Below are positions 23,100 through 35,285 of a stretch of 64,000 bases of DNA, piece after piece (position 1 is the first letter of the stretch; each line of letters starts with the position of its first letter). Below the pieces are notes generated by a model. That model was given only the letters and a program-made list of their open reading frames with translations. It did no database searches and was not told the origin of the DNA. The position numbers and the translations under genes are program-made. This DNA comes from Heloderma charlesbogerti (Eukaryota; Chordata; Lepidosauria; Squamata; Helodermatidae): positions 248,001 to 312,000 of the forward strand of contig JANEZZ010002241.1 in assembly GCA_026122225.1 (NCBI GenBank). Direction: 5' to 3'.

Positions 23100-26019
23100 G
23101 AATATGAGAAAAAGTTCTGAGATATTTATACAGCAAATAAAGTTAAGATGGCATTAAAAATGTTTGCTAAATATAAAGTAAACATGCTAAATGAGATGTC
23201 AAATTTAGGGTTTTGAAAATTGCCCAGTCCCAAATTTTCTGAGAAAACCCATCACTGTTTCTAGACTTGAAATCATAGAATAAGACAATCCTAGAGTAAC
23301 TCATCTCATTGTCTGGAGATGGAACTTCTGGATTCACAGTGAATGCCAAAGACAGGGACTCCTGCCTTTCCTGTTAGATTTTGTTGTGGGGGGGGGGGGA
23401 GAGCTAAATTCCTCAGCTTCACCATTGGATTCTATCGGTAGTTCTTACTTTCCATCCTGGGAGTGGGAAAAAAGAGTAAAAGAAACAAGACGTTTGTCAG
23501 GCTGTGGGAGTCTATCAGTTTAGCATATGGCTGAAAGCATTTGAGACACAGAATATTAGGGTGTCAGCTGAGACAGAGAAAAAAGGAAAATGGAGGGCAG
23601 GGGGAGATGGGAAGTCACTAATAGTTTACAGTGAGTATCCTGAGGGGAAAGAATAGGGTCGGAGTTATGACTGGTTAAGAATTCCACTTTTGTGCTATAT
23701 GGGGATGTTTCAGGGGGAAGGGAAGGAAACGAACACATTTTCCCTTTCCTACTTTCTAAAGTCACCATCTCTTTATATAGCAATATAATCCTCAGGCTCA
23801 AGATTGGAAGACAGGCCCAAGCGTGAACCCTATATAGCATAGCAAGGGGCAGAGAAAACAAGGTGTCCTTTTGCCATTCCTTTCCCCTGCAAAGCCTCCA
23901 AATGACAAGGCTTCTCTTCCAGGCTGGCTGGAACCCAGAATGGGAGCATTCCCCTCCCATTGTGGAGATACAGATGGAACCCACAACACAATGTTGCAGT
24001 GTTTTATCTATAATTCTGAATAAACAAGGTATCCACCACTTCCCAACATCCCATAACTCACTACTGACCATGAAACAGAACCCAGGACCTATACAGACAG
24101 ACGTAGACTAATCCGCACCCCAACTGTTTCTCTGAAGGTGCCCCTTTAATTTCTCTGACATAAGTGACTGACTGGTATTCTCTCTTATGGGGAAAAGAGA
24201 AGTGCTGCACTTGGGCACAATGTTGCTTCAAGGGTAAAAACGGCTCACCATCCCACAGTGGGTGAGCCAGCCTCAACCAAGAAACACACCATGACGGAGG
24301 CAAAATGTTTCCTCTTTCCTGTGAAAAAAGAGCTTCAGGGTTGTGGGAGAGAGGTCAGTGCCAATACATATTCAGTGTTTCACCACCCAGGAATCTGGCA
24401 AAAAAGAGGAAGGAATGGAGCTCCTGGCTTAAGAGACTGGAAGAATTCCTTACTATCTTCTCTGGTACTATGATGTCTGCACTTGGGGGAGGACAGGTTC
24501 ATTTTGAAAATAATGGCTGGGCAATACCATACTCCTCCCACGGCAATTGCCTTGTCATCCTTACCATCAAACTTCACAAGCCTATGTTAGTTCCTAAGAG
24601 TTGTGTATAACTGTGTCTTTCTGCCAGCAGAATGCCAGTGGCAGATTGAATTCTCCCTCCAAATAAGTTCCCCCCCATACGTTCCAAAGGATTGGAGGAC
24701 TCTCCAGAACAGATTTGGGGGGGGGGGCATGTAGGGGTGAGGAGGGAAATAGAAATGACTGTTGTGCAAGCAGACGTCTGCTCACATAACATTCAATTTG
24801 CCCCTAAATATTTATGCCCCAGCCAGATAACTGAGGCAGTAGTGTTACTGTAAACAATAATTATTGTCTGATTATATTGTAAACCCCTCCCCCATCAAGT
24901 ACAAATCGACATAGTCTTTGAAAACATGAAACATCAGAAGTGGATCATGCACACTAATCTTCAGGAATGTTATAACTTAAAGCAATGACACATATTACAT
25001 TAATATAGGGCTAGCAGAATAGTTACCAAGCTATGTTGCCTAGACTACTAAGGATGAATTCACAGGCAAAACTTCGCTGGCTTTGGATGCTACTTAACAT
25101 AAGCCATATTATGTCTAGTTACTTACAGTACTAAGTCTGTAGTTTCTCTCAACTAAATACAAACATAGATCAACTTACCAAGGATGTGGATAGGACTTGA
25201 ATTCTCACAAACATCACAAACTAACACTATAGAAGAGCCATGAGATTTTACATGGTAGTCAGTCATACTAAGCCACATTCTTCACAACATGCATACAAAA
25301 TTCCACAAAGCAGATAGGTGAACAAAATTTTTTAATCCTTTATAACATTCTGTCACAAAAAAGATTCCCATTTTTTTAAAAAATAATACATCTCTAAAAC
25401 AAACAAACAAAATGAGTATTGCACAACTGGTTTTCTGAAAATAGGCATGCAAATGAGGTGCCAATTTGAAAGCAATGTTGCATAAACATACAAATGACAC
25501 TTGAGATAGCAATTTTACACATCTTCATAATCAACAGATAAGTATATAATTTAGTCTGCAGTATGTATGATAAAGTATCTGTTTAGCAAAATGTTATTAG
25601 TTAATACAGGATGGTGAAACCCAACTGACTTCAGTGACAACCTTGAATAATTTTTTTTCAAAATCCTCTTTAAGTTTCTATCCTTATAACTATGTAAATT
25701 TAAAACTATTTTTAAAAGCCTACACTTTCCTGCCTGTGGCATTTATGCATTGCCACCTAAGGGCAGTCAGACCAACCCCTTTGCCCTGAGTGTCAAAGTA
25801 CAGCATCCGTGCCAAAGAAGCACAGGATTAAAAAAACCTACAAACCTTCTTCCATGAGCCCAAGAAGACTTTAGACATAATGGGCTATTTCCAATGTTGG
25901 GATGAGTGCTGGTTTATCTTGCCTATGCCACAGTATTCCTCTTAAAGTACAATATGCCACAGAATGGCATATCCCATGACAATGTCAACATAATACATAA
26001 TTTAAACCCATCGCCTCAC
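23100..26019. other. FCHO2 intron 1, central part without named elements
   Basis: Includes G-runs at about 23388-23399 and 24717-24727. The longest open frame (171 codons, minus, 23556-24071) has no domain signal and no codon-usage support by eye. No RNA gene seen. Confidence 0.5.
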
Positions 26020-26775
26020 ATCCTACTTTTCCATGAATTCCATCCTGATCACCTTCCTCTGGATAAACTTTTATAAATGCCCACCTTAAAATGTGGCACC
26101 AAGTAGTAAACATAGTACTCCAGAAGTGGCCTGATCAGCACAGAACAGAGTGGAATTATTACTGCTCATGATCTGGACACTATATTTCTGTTAATACACC
26201 CTAAGATTACATAAGCACTTTTAGCAGCTGCATTGCATGGCTGACTCATGTGCAGCTTATGATCACCTAAGACATTTAGATCCTTTTCTCACGTACTGCT
26301 GCAAAGTTTGATTTTTTGATTTTAAAGTACCTAAATGCAAGACTTTACATTTATTTCTGTTGAATTTCATCTTGCTGGTTTCAACCCAGCCTTCCAGCTC
26401 TCAAGATAGTTTTGAATCTTGATTCTATTTTCTATGGTGTTAGACAGACCTCCCACCTTTGCCAACATCCTCAAACTGTATAAGCCTCCCATCTATGCAG
26501 TTATCCAAGTCATTTACAAAAATGTTGAACAGCACAGGGCCTAGGACAGAACCCTGTGGCACTCCATTCAAGACCTTCCTCCAGGTTGATATACATTTCA
26601 ATACAGTTGTTTAACCAGCTGTGGATCCACCTAACAGTAGTACCATCCAGCCCACATTTTATCATCTTGTCAACAAATTGATAAAAACACGGGGGAGTTT
26701 ATCAAATGCTTTGCTGACCTCAAGACATACTATGTCCATGGCATTCCCATAATCTCTCAAACTAGAAGTTAATAC
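26020..26775 (-). mobile_element. CR1/L3-type LINE, decayed middle and 3' portion
   Basis: On the minus strand, phrases such as FNIFVNDLDNCIDGR-like (near 26490-26530) and the following RT palm and thumb remnants read leftward. The plus-strand reverse phrase cagaaccctgtggcactcc is the antisense of the PQGS-region neighbourhood. It is interrupted by many stops and lacks both ends. Confidence 0.75.
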
Positions 26776-27395
26776 CTTTTTCTGTGCCATAATGGTGATT
26801 ACTTCCAAGTTTGAAAGAGCATGGGGAAGAGAATGAATGCATATCTAGAATTATGCATGCTGTTATAAACGATGGAGTGGTTCACACACAGAGATGTTCA
26901 TTCCCTGATGACTGCAACATCAAATGATGATTCAAATCTATGAATATGAACCAAAACACACATGATGTATCTTTTCTTGCACTGCATATTCCATATTGTA
27001 GGTGGGGGAAATCATGAGTTTGAATGCTCCTCCATATTAAAAAAATTATCCCTGTGTATACAAAACTAGCATGCTAGGAAAAATGCTTTATATGGGGAAG
27101 CATTCAAACACACAACCCCTGCTTAACGTTTCAAATGGTACAGCCCAACAATATTCATCATATAAGGCATTACAGGTAAAATACTCAAGGCAGAACTTTA
27201 ATATTCCCTTACCAGTTTCGTGGGTTTTCTGGAAACTGGAAAACTTTCTAAATCTAATTGGGATCTGATTTAACATGTTTGACATATTTGGTAAACAAAC
27301 CTAAAAAGTATGCAGTGTTCATCTTATGTGGCATGCAAATATTTCATAAGTATCTCTAATAGCAAAAGGAAGACTGAACTGAAATATTTGGTTAG
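26776..27395. other. FCHO2 intron 1, unannotated
   Basis: AT-rich, no features that I can support. Confidence 0.5.
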
Positions 27396-27425
27396 AGTGA
27401 GTGAGTGTGTGTGTGTGTGTGTGTA
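27396..27425. repeat. (GAGT)/(GT)n microsatellite
   Basis: gagtgagtgagtg followed by a pure GT run. Confidence 0.95.
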
Positions 27426-27882
27426 TGTAGATAATGAAGCACACCTGTGGTTTCATGCAATCGCAGGTTTAGTTTTGTTTTAACTATCACTAGAGTAAGA
27501 ATTTTAATGTTGGGTTTGATATGACTTGCAGCCAATAAAGTTATAGATCCAAGTTGATTTTTGGTTCGGATTATGCACACTTTGGATTTTAACACACCTT
27601 CATAAATGTGTTTTCCAGACAATTTTGAATTGGAAAAATTTTATTTGCAAATTAGGTTAATTTGCATCAGAAATTTTTCAGTTTGGATTGCCTTGAAGAC
27701 TGATCCAATTTAGAATGTTTATTTTACTTGCATTTAGTAAACAATGAAGTATCCCATATTAACTTTTTGTCCCAATACACCCCAAGTATTTGACCTGAAA
27801 TATCTGAAGGGAAAAATTAAAGCACACTTAATGTGATTGAAATGTTATATAATATGTAGACATTTTATTAGAATACTAGTAA

Positions 27883-28273
27883 AGGCGCAATCCTATGGCC
27901 ACCAGTCAGTGGCTAGATGGCCATAGGATAGGTTGGTTCCCAGAGAACCAACCCCCACCCCCTCCTGCACCGCCTCGTAGGCAGCATGGATAGACCCTGA
28001 GGTCCGCACTCATAAGAGCAGCACGGAGCAGTGAAAATGGGGCATTCCTGGGGGCAGGGAAGTTGGAAATTCTGGCCAAAATGTCATTTGGCTGCCGCTT
28101 CCCACGCCCCGAGGTCCTGTGGCTAGACAGCCGAAATCGACTGTTTAGCCACGAAAGCAGGGAGAGGGGGAGTGAGGAGAAGATCCGCTCCTCACCACCC
28201 CTCCCACCCTGCACCGGACAGGCGATCGCCTCCAGGGTCAGAGGCGACTGCCAATCCACACAGGATTGCTCCC
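27883..28273 (+). mobile_element. GC-rich Harbinger-like MITE, copy D
   Basis: Flanked by TAA at 27880-27882 and 28274-28276. Left end AGGCGCAATCCTATGGCC, right end CAGGATTGCTCCC. Orientation is opposite to copies A, B, C and F. It carries a ggctagatggccatagg segment shared with copy E. Confidence 0.9.
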
Positions 28274-28788
28274 TAAAAGTTTAAAAAACATAGTATGCAC
28301 TTCCCTTACATTGTTCAAATTTAAGGGGAAAAGGTACTAAAATGGTTGACACACTAATAAATTTTAGCAAACCAAAGAAGTGCATGAGCGGCTGACAACC
28401 ACTCATCTACTTCAACAGAGCTCGGCTCTCTTCCACTGAGGTTGTTGAGGCACCTTCTGTTTCACTGTTACTACATATTAGTTCCATTTCATACTAAGAC
28501 ATATATGTGTTTCAATGACATAAATGTATTCTTTCATATATTTGCTAGGAATAATCACCTGAAAAACATTAATTAAAACTTTGAAACTGCCAAGCTTACC
28601 AAATATTGTATTTGCAACTGCCATCCATTCATTGTTACTAATGAACGTATTAAATTGAATATTTTCCACAGAACAATTAAGATATTATGGAATATTTTGT
28701 GGAAGGTTTTCTGACCCACATCACTGTATATATCCCCCCAACCACCTACAAAAACTGACAGAGAGTGAGCGAGTGAAATGTAATGGAG

Positions 28789-29061
28789 TGGATCCAAACT
28801 TCAATTTCCAGGAATTTCCAGGAATTTCCAGGAATTTCAATCCACAGAAAGCTTTTGATCCAGAAGAATCCCATGGGTGAAAAGGGGGAGGTAATTTTTG
28901 TCATTTCCACTGCGACACTCAGTGCCACTTCCCACACTATTTCAAAGGGTCCCCCAACCTCCAGAGTAGATTTTTGGATGGGCAAAGGGCTGAAGGGGGA
29001 AGAGGGAACTGGCAAACAACGCCTCCTCACGTTTTGCCAGCAAGAGTGAAGTCTGGATCGG
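28789..29061. mobile_element. MITE with ggatcc-type ends and an internal decamer tandem
   Basis: Left end tggatccaaacttc, right end gaagtctggatcgg, inverted with few mismatches. The left part contains a 10-bp tandem (28803-28838). The interior is otherwise GC-moderate with no coding sign. Confidence 0.6.
28803..28838. repeat. 10-bp tandem repeat, unit ttccaggaat
   Basis: About 3.5 perfect copies. Each unit contains GGAATTTCC, which resembles an NF-kappaB half-consensus; function is not implied. Confidence 0.9.
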
Positions 29062-30061
29062 ACCACAAAGATATATACTTCCTGAGAATAGCAAAAAGTT
29101 ACTTACAACCTTGAAACGGAGCAACAGACTAGTATTATATCCACTTCTTATGTTATTAATGGATTTTTAAGAATGAACAAGCAGAACCTGCAACACAATC
29201 TTACAGTGTATCCCAACCCCCAAAAGGAGTGTCCTGTTCATGGCTCAAAACAGCCTGGAATACGAGCCTTGTAGTACTGTTGAGGCTTTGGTTGAGATAA
29301 ATTTCAGGAGTTTCCTCCCCACATTCTTCCATTACTGTTCTACATAATACCAGATGGATGGCAGCAGCAAGCTATTTTACTGCTTATGTAGGAGGGGAAT
29401 GTAGTTCTGGAAATGGGAAAGGATCTCTTCAGCCCTAATCTTCTCTTCCAGTATACTTACTATAAGCTATCAGGGGCTGAGCAGGTCAACTCCCTCCTTT
29501 GCCCGCCATATCTTCTCTTTTTTCTTTTCTTCTTTTCAACGGGCACATGAGCATTCTGTGTCTTAAAACTGTTCTCAGACATAGATGTGACTGACAGATT
29601 AACAGATGACCTGACCTCTTCCCCACATCCCCACAGGCTCAACTGTCACCTGCATTCTGTAAGTTCACAGGTTCCTGTCAAATTTTTTGAGTGGTTATTA
29701 ACAATTAATTAATCTTCATTATCCAATCCAAAACAAACACTAAACTGTTCCCTCCCCGTGCCTGCATTTCTTCCTCATTGTGTTTTCCCCTCCCTTCTTC
29801 ATTTCTCCTGTATTTAAAGTGTGAAGGTTTCATGTCTATAAGTAAAGAAAAATGGGATAAATTAGGGGTTTTAATGTCATTTTTTAAATTCACAAACCTA
29901 TGTATGCTGGTATACCTAGGGTGGCGCCCAAGTAATCAAAAACCACTACGTTGTTTCTGGGTAGCTCCATTTCACTTCAGAATTGATAAGCACTTAACCA
30001 CTTGCATTTGCTATTAGAGTGAATAATGCATTTTAAAAATGGAGATATTTGCCATGGAAAA
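29062..30061. other. FCHO2 intron 1, unannotated
   Basis: No supported gene or repeat. Confidence 0.45.
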
Positions 30062-30306
30062 AGCCAGAGTGATACAGTGGTCAGAGTGTTGGCCTGGGGC
30101 TCACGAGATCTGGGTTGTAATCCCCACTTGGCCTTGAAGATCACTGGGTGACTTTGGGCCAATCACTGACTCTCAATCTAACCTACCTCACAGGATCGTT
30201 GTGAGGATAAAATGGAGAGGAGGAGGCAGACTATGTAACCTGCCTTGGATTCCTTTCAAGAGGAAAAAGGGTGGGATAGAAATGTAATCATAAATAATAA
30301 AATAAA
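30062..30306 (+). mobile_element. tRNA-derived SINE of the MIR/CORE-like type
   Basis: An A-box-like tract (tggtcagagtgttgg) and a B-box-like GGGTTGTAATC at about 30112 give the Pol III head. The body has ctgggtgactttgggccaat and acctcacaggatcgttgtga, as in MIR-related SINEs. The 3' end is an A/T repeat tail (taaataataaaataaa). Nearly full length, so probably recently active in this lineage. Confidence 0.85.
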
Positions 30307-31021
30307 CATGCATTTTCAGTTACAGAAAAATCTTCACTCCATATCAATACCACAGAAGGTTTTTTTTACTGGAATCAGTTCACACATTTGGTTGTATGTC
30401 ATTTTCATGATGTACCTTTCGTATGTAAATTGGCCCTTAAGTCACACCAAAAACTAAAAATGTGAGTCTGTCAAGCTTAACAGCATGTACTACCCCTGAA
30501 ATTAACTTCAGTGAAACCTGACTTAGGGACGTCCTTCTCCCAACTATTACGGTATTAGCATTATCCCTTACTGATATTAAGCAGAGATATAGGTATTTAT
30601 ATAAGTATCCTTCTACAGAAGTCACTGACAACTGTCACATAGTTCCATACTGCTTTCCCTAACCCCCAAAGCTAAACAAAAGAAAATAAATAGAAAAATG
30701 CAGAAACAAAACTGTTATTTTCATCACATAGAAAGAAACACAGCCAATGGATATGGATAAATAGGATGTTTCCATTTCAAATTTTACAAGACCTAGATCC
30801 TAGGAGTAGTGAACCACCACTTGACTATAGAAGTATTTGTAGAATTACCACACAAACTGTCACACTAACATTTAATAAAGCTATTTTCTCTTTTAAAAGG
30901 TGTCTTTCCAAATACATCCAGTGCTTCAAAAAAGCCACATGTTGACTTTTGGGTTGATGTTGACAGCAGCACCACTGATCACAGTTCTTGCATCAATACC
31001 CAGAACATCTGAAGATCACTA

Positions 31022-31100
31022 AGGCTGCATTCCTATACACACTTACTATGGAGTAAATCCCAGTGCATTCAGTGACTTCTGAGTAAATGACTGTAGTGTA
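31022..31100. repeat. Short palindromic squamate repeat
   Basis: ggctgcattcctatacacac, then cttctgagtaaatg, an imperfect inverted repeat of the family also seen at 14521, 31655 and 52637. Confidence 0.55.
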
Positions 31101-31147
31101 AAATTCAGAATGTCTACAAGTCATCACTATGCAAGAAAGATGATTTA

Positions 31148-31565
31148 GGGCACTATCCTATGGCCACCAGCCAGCGGCTAGATGGCCATAGGACTATTTG
31201 TTTTTCAGGAACTGACCTCGGAGCCAGTGCTTCCCAGAATACCACCTCTCCGCCCCCACCCCTGCCTCCTCGTAAGACGGGCGGTTCATCCCTGGCTCGG
31301 TGCTTGTAAGAGCAGCGCAGAGCAGGGGAAAAGGGCGTGGTCCTGGGGGCGGGGATGGCGGAAGCGTCAGTATGACGCTTTCCATGTGCCAACCTCCCGC
31401 TCCAACCCGCTCTGGCTAGACAGCTGAAATTGGCCATCTAGCTGCTAATGCAGGGCGGGCAGAGTGCGGAGGAGACGATCCCCTCTGTACTTCACCTGCT
31501 CTGCATTGAATAGTCAGTCGCCTTCGAGTTCAGAGGCGACTGACTATCCCCATTGGATTGTGCCC
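31148..31565 (+). mobile_element. GC-rich Harbinger-like MITE, copy E
   Basis: TTA precedes the left end GGGCACTATCCTATGGCC. The right end is TGGATTGTGCCC, and the following tcc looks like a mutated duplication. It contains a strong hairpin (gtcgcctt and aggcgac around 31517-31540). It has the same orientation as copy D. Confidence 0.85.
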
Positions 31566-31654
31566 TCCGGGAGTCTACACAACATGACTGTTTACATGTA
31601 GAACTTAGGGATAAGAAAAACTTAAAAGCTGTTTGACTTCCACTTCTTGCCTTT

Positions 31655-31735
31655 CAACCCTATACATGTCTATTCAGAAGTAAGTCCCATTAGGTTCAAT
31701 GGAGCTTATCCCCAGACTGCAGTCTCAATTAATTC
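31655..31735. repeat. Short palindromic squamate repeat, second fragment
   Basis: catgtctattcagaagtaag then tcccattaggttcaatggag, an inverted arrangement like that at 31022. Confidence 0.5.
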
Positions 31736-32519
31736 GGTACTAGTTCACAAAATTTCAGAACAGTTGTTTTTGGACCTCTGAGTTTTCAAAGAAAAGCAAA
31801 TCCAGTTTAGACAAATCAAACTTGCATGGGAATTCTTAGAAACCCAATATGGAACACATACTGGGTTTCTGATTGCAGTTTTCTGATTGCAGTTAATTCT
31901 AAGCCAGATTTCATGGTTCTGTCTGCAGCCTGTTCAAGCTATATGAACCTAAGGTACGCTATGCTGAGAAAGAACTATCTTGTTTTTCGCCTGAATTTTG
32001 AAGTGGGATAGATGGAGAAGAGAGCAAAGTGTATGTCCTTGTATGAATTTCACTCCTGGATAGCACATATGTACAATGCAGGGTTGTTTTTTAAGTTCCT
32101 GATTTTGCACCACAATGACTGGCCCCCTTGGTTTTATTTACTATTAAAACACCACAATGCTTTCTAGACTGTAATTCAAGACCATAATAACTCTAATATA
32201 AGTTTGTGTACACTTAAAGCAGTGTTCAGACTGCGACTTGAGATTATTACAAGAAATTACTTCATTTTGTTTATTTTGTTGCTTTGTTTATAAATGCATA
32301 AGAAACCTGGTAAATTAAAAATAAAGAGAGCTTGTTTAAAGATCTAAAAGCGCCACAGCGGAGTGGTTTGGGATTCCAGAAGGCGCTAAAGAAAACATCA
32401 GCGGCATTTAGCAAGAGAGACAAGAGGGAGGGAGGATCTTGAGTAAACTTCCACTGAGCGAAGCTCTCGTTTCTAGGGTTTTGACACCGAGAGTACAGGA
32501 GAGGGAAAGTAAACAATCC
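31736..32519. other. FCHO2 intron 1, donor-side AT-rich part
   Basis: No gene or named repeat. It changes to high GC at about 32510. Confidence 0.5.
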
Positions 32520-33460
32520 CATCCAACCTTCCGCCGTCCTTCCGCCGCCGTGTGAGGCGCCCCCTCAGGACAGGTCGCCTCTGAAGACCCCCAAAGCCGC
32601 CCTTCTGCGGACGAAGTGGCGCTTCCGAGGACGCCGCCGGAGCAGGTGCTCTGGTCCCTCCTCACCCAGAACAGGGGCAGGAGCCACATAAGGATACTGG
32701 CCTAGGAAGGAGCGCCGTCCCCGCAGCTGCCCAACCCCCCGGGACGGACGGACGGACGGACAGACGCCCGCCTCGCTCGCCCAAAGCAACAGGCACTGGC
32801 CCCAGGACGGCCGCCTCAGCTCTGGTCGCTCGCTGCCCGCGGCGAAGGAAAGAAGCCCGAAGCCCAACCGCCACAACGGCAGGCCCGAGCCCTGCCCCGA
32901 AGCTGGCGCAGGAGGGCGAAGGGACGCCGCCGGCTCCAGCTCGTCCTCCTGTCCCGTCTCCCCTCGTCCCCTCTCATTCCCTTCCCTTCTATTGTGCGTG
33001 ACACAAGCCAGCCCTGCGGGGGGGGAGGGGCGGGGGCTCCGAACAAAAACGGCTCCCTACCCAGAAGCTCTCCACGAAGTACGCCATGACCATCCCGCCG
33101 CCTCGGCCCGGCTCCGTCCGCCACCGGGGGCCTCTGAAAGAGGAAACAGCCTCCGAACGCCGCCCTTCCCCTCACGGCACAACTCCGAGTCCTCTCCTGC
33201 CCAGCTCTCTCCAGAGCCGACTCAGGAGGCCGCCAAGGCGCATGCGCCGGCTTGCCGGCCAAGGCGCAGGCACCAACGCTCGACACAGCAACGCGTCCGC
33301 CCGCTTCTCTTCTATGGAAGAGAGCGAGCTGGAACGGCACGGCGCATGTGCGACCTTCTGGGGACTGTGGGCGAGAAAGGCCCGGCTCCGGGACTGCGAC
33401 AGGCGCTTCGCAGGATGTGGGCAGAGCTATGCAGCCCAGGGGGTAGAAGCAGCCCCTGTT
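32520..33460. promoter_or_regulatory. CpG island at the FCHO2 5' end
   Basis: Sharp rise in GC and in CpG dinucleotides compared with the AT-rich flanks. It covers the proximal part of intron 1, exon 1 and the sequence upstream of the start codon. No clear TATA box is seen, as usual for a CpG-island promoter of a broadly expressed gene. It includes a GGAC tandem at about 32741-32762. The exact transcription start cannot be placed. The 295-codon minus frame that crosses this island is a composition artefact. Confidence 0.85.
33061..33093 (-). CDS. FCHO2: FCHO2 coding exon 1 (start codon)
   Basis: ATG at 33093-33091 opens MVMAYFVESFW (residues 1-11) and the exon ends TGG|GTAGGG, phase 0, joining GER of exon 2. 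The MVMAYFVE-FW N-terminus is that of vertebrate FCHO2 and is the reason for choosing this start over an inner Met. The exon sits within the CpG island, and the preceding GGCGGG sequence supports a 5' UTR here. FCHO2 binds PI(4,5)P2-rich membrane through the F-BAR domain; in its C-terminal half (outside the window) it recruits EPS15, intersectin and AP2 to nascent clathrin-coated pits. Confidence 0.95.
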
Positions 33461-33467
33461 ATATCGT

Positions 33468-33595
33468 TTCGCAGCCTTCCCCAGGCTGGTGCCCTTCAGA
33501 TACGTTGGACTGCAACTCTCATGATTCCCTGCCATGCTGGCTAAGAATGATAGGCTTCCAGTCAAACACATCTGGAGGGCTCCAGGGTGGGGAAG
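33468..33595. mobile_element. Palindromic MITE (ccaggctggtgccc family)
   Basis: Left arm ccttccccaggctggtgccc and right arm ccagggtggggaagg with an inverted aactc-type centre. Related copies are at about 35158-35285 and 35893-36010. It lies immediately upstream of the FCHO2 CpG island. Confidence 0.7.
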
Positions 33596-33674
33596 GCGCT
33601 TGTATTGTATTATTTGTGTAAGGCGCCTTGAGTGACCTTCTTGATGGAAAGGCCAGGTAGAAATCAACCAAAGC

Positions 33675-33930
33675 AAGTCATTAGCCTGGCTCACACACAA
33701 CAACCTTGAGTGCCACTGAACTGTAGGTTGTTCATCATGGGTGGTTGTTACTTGAGAACTCTGTGATTAACCCATAGTTAAACACAGCACAAACAGCCCA
33801 GATTTCACAAACCATGGCTTCTTTTCCTGGGTTGTGGTTAACCCATAGTTAAAACAGTGCAGGGTTCACACATGAATCAGGTTGTCATTAACAACAACCC
33901 AGATTCTACGAACCATGCCATCTGGGAATA
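33675..33930. repeat. Repeat with duplicated ttaacccatagttaa motif
   Basis: A palindrome-like ttaacccatagttaa occurs at about 33767 and again at about 33837, with ggttgt/acaacc inverted motifs at both sides. Probably a non-autonomous transposon; the class is not known. Confidence 0.55.
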
Positions 33931-34019
33931 AGGCAGGCTGGTCAGTTGTAAGCAGGCCACAGCCATCAGTGGCTTTTTCAAACAGGTGCCAACAAGCAGA
34001 TGGAAAGGTTGGATATAAA

Positions 34020-34120
34020 TTAAGTCAGTCTCTTGACTGTTGGCCATGGTAGCTAGTGCGGGTGGGAGCTGTAGTTCAAAACATCGGTGGGGAGGGGAAG
34101 CTCTAGATGGCCTACCCTGA
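34020..34120. repeat. Partial MITE remnant
   Basis: ggccatggtagctagtgcgg then gggagctgtagttcaaaaca and gggaggggaagc, the right half of the palindromic family at 33468. Confidence 0.5.
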
Positions 34121-34317
34121 CTTATGCCGTAATAAATTTGTTAAAGGTGTCACAAAACTCTGTTGGTTTTTCCACAACAGTTGAACACAGCCACCTAGGC
34201 CTCTGGTAGATAATGAGTAGACTTGGGGTGCTTCATGATGAGGCTTTTATTGGGTAATCTCCCTGCCTTATTCACAGGATTTTACGGGGCATCCAGACGT
34301 CATCATCTTCCACTCAT

Positions 34318-34602
34318 AACCCTCTCATATTTTCCTACCACTTCTTCTGTCTTTTCTCTTAGCAGATAAAATCCATTAAGAAAAAAAGGCAGATTAGCTG
34401 CACAGTGCCTTGTCGTTGGTAGCACTAGGCGCCCCCCATCTGGAAGTACCTACCATTGTCTTCAAGTTCTAAACCTCCACTGTTTTCCTACCACATCTTC
34501 CATCTTTTTGCTTATCACAAAAAATCTGTTAAGGGAAAGGCGGAATAGCTACACAAAGCCTTTTGAGTGGTAGAACTGGGAGCCATCCATCTGGAAGCAC
34601 CC
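34318..34602. repeat. Diverged direct duplication, two units of about 133 bp
   Basis: Unit 1 (34318-34450) and unit 2 (34470-34602) share ttttcctaccac, the (a)aatc-gttaag segment, aggc-ga-tagct-caca and ccatctggaag, in the same order. The period is about 152 bp. Many substitutions separate the units, so the duplication is old. Confidence 0.7.
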
Positions 34603-34789
34603 TTGAGCTGGGGCCAGCCTTCTGGTATTAGCACAATTCTCCATGCATTTTCTCAGTACGGCACAACTTGTAATCTAACATACTTAGATTTGTGTTGGTG
34701 TGATGTGGATAATGCCACCAAGTGCATCTGGGAGCTCTTGATTGCCTATGGTGTTATACAGAATGTACAAGAACTGAATGGGGGGACGG

Positions 34790-34910
34790 GACCTTGTTTT
34801 ATTTATTTATTCAAGGTATTTATAAGCCATTTTTTGTGGTCATGCCCTCACAAAGTGATGTACAAAGGAAGAATTGATATGAGAAATAATTGGCAACGTC
34901 AGATAGGTGA
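34790..34910 (-). mobile_element. Antisense SINE/LINE 3' tail fragment
   Basis: ttatttatttattcaaggta then tcacaaagtgatgtacaaag is the reversed 3' end typical of squamate SINE/L2 tails. It lies inside the 34567-34980 open frame, which is therefore not a gene. Confidence 0.5.
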
Positions 34911-35157
34911 ACACTTAATGTCAGAAAGCTGCCCTGAAGCATACAAAGCATGCTTCAAACGTAGTCAAAGCCAGCGCTGAAGAGAAAAGTCGTCAAGGTC
35001 TGCACAACCACCTGTATCGAAAGGCAAGTCATCATTCAGTTGGAAGGGAATTTCATAATTGAGGGCCACCCACAAAGTTCCTGTCCCTTTGCACACCAAC
35101 CTAACCAATCTTAACAGCGGGTGCAGGAGAAGGCTGCCTGAAACAGATCTTAGAGCA

Positions 35158-35285
35158 GCCTTTCCCAGCCTGGTGCCCTTCAGATGTGTTGATTACAACT
35201 CCTACCTTCCCCAGCCAACACACCCATTTGTTGTGTTGGACTACAACTCCCATGCACATCTGGAGAGCAGCTGGTTGGGGAAGTC
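35158..35285. mobile_element. Palindromic MITE (ccaggctggtgccc family), copy
   Basis: cctttcccagcctggtgccc at left and cagctggttggggaag at right, with ctacaactccca motifs on inverted strands in the middle. Confidence 0.7.

Noticed and set aside
23556..24071. 171-codon open frame on the minus strand in FCHO2 intron 1
   Set aside because: No family resemblance, no splice or promoter context, ordinary composition; chance length for a 64-kb window.
30062..30140. Possible tRNA gene
   Set aside because: A/B box-like tract is the head of a SINE with a MIR-like body and A/T tail; it does not fold as a tRNA by eye.
32816..33703. 295-codon open frame on the minus strand
   Set aside because: It lies in a CpG-rich island where stops are rare, crosses FCHO2 exon 1 in a different frame, and has low-complexity Arg/Pro/Ala composition with no domain.
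34567..34980. 137-codon open frame on the plus strand
   Set aside because: Overlaps a repeat duplication and an antisense SINE/LINE tail; no domain.
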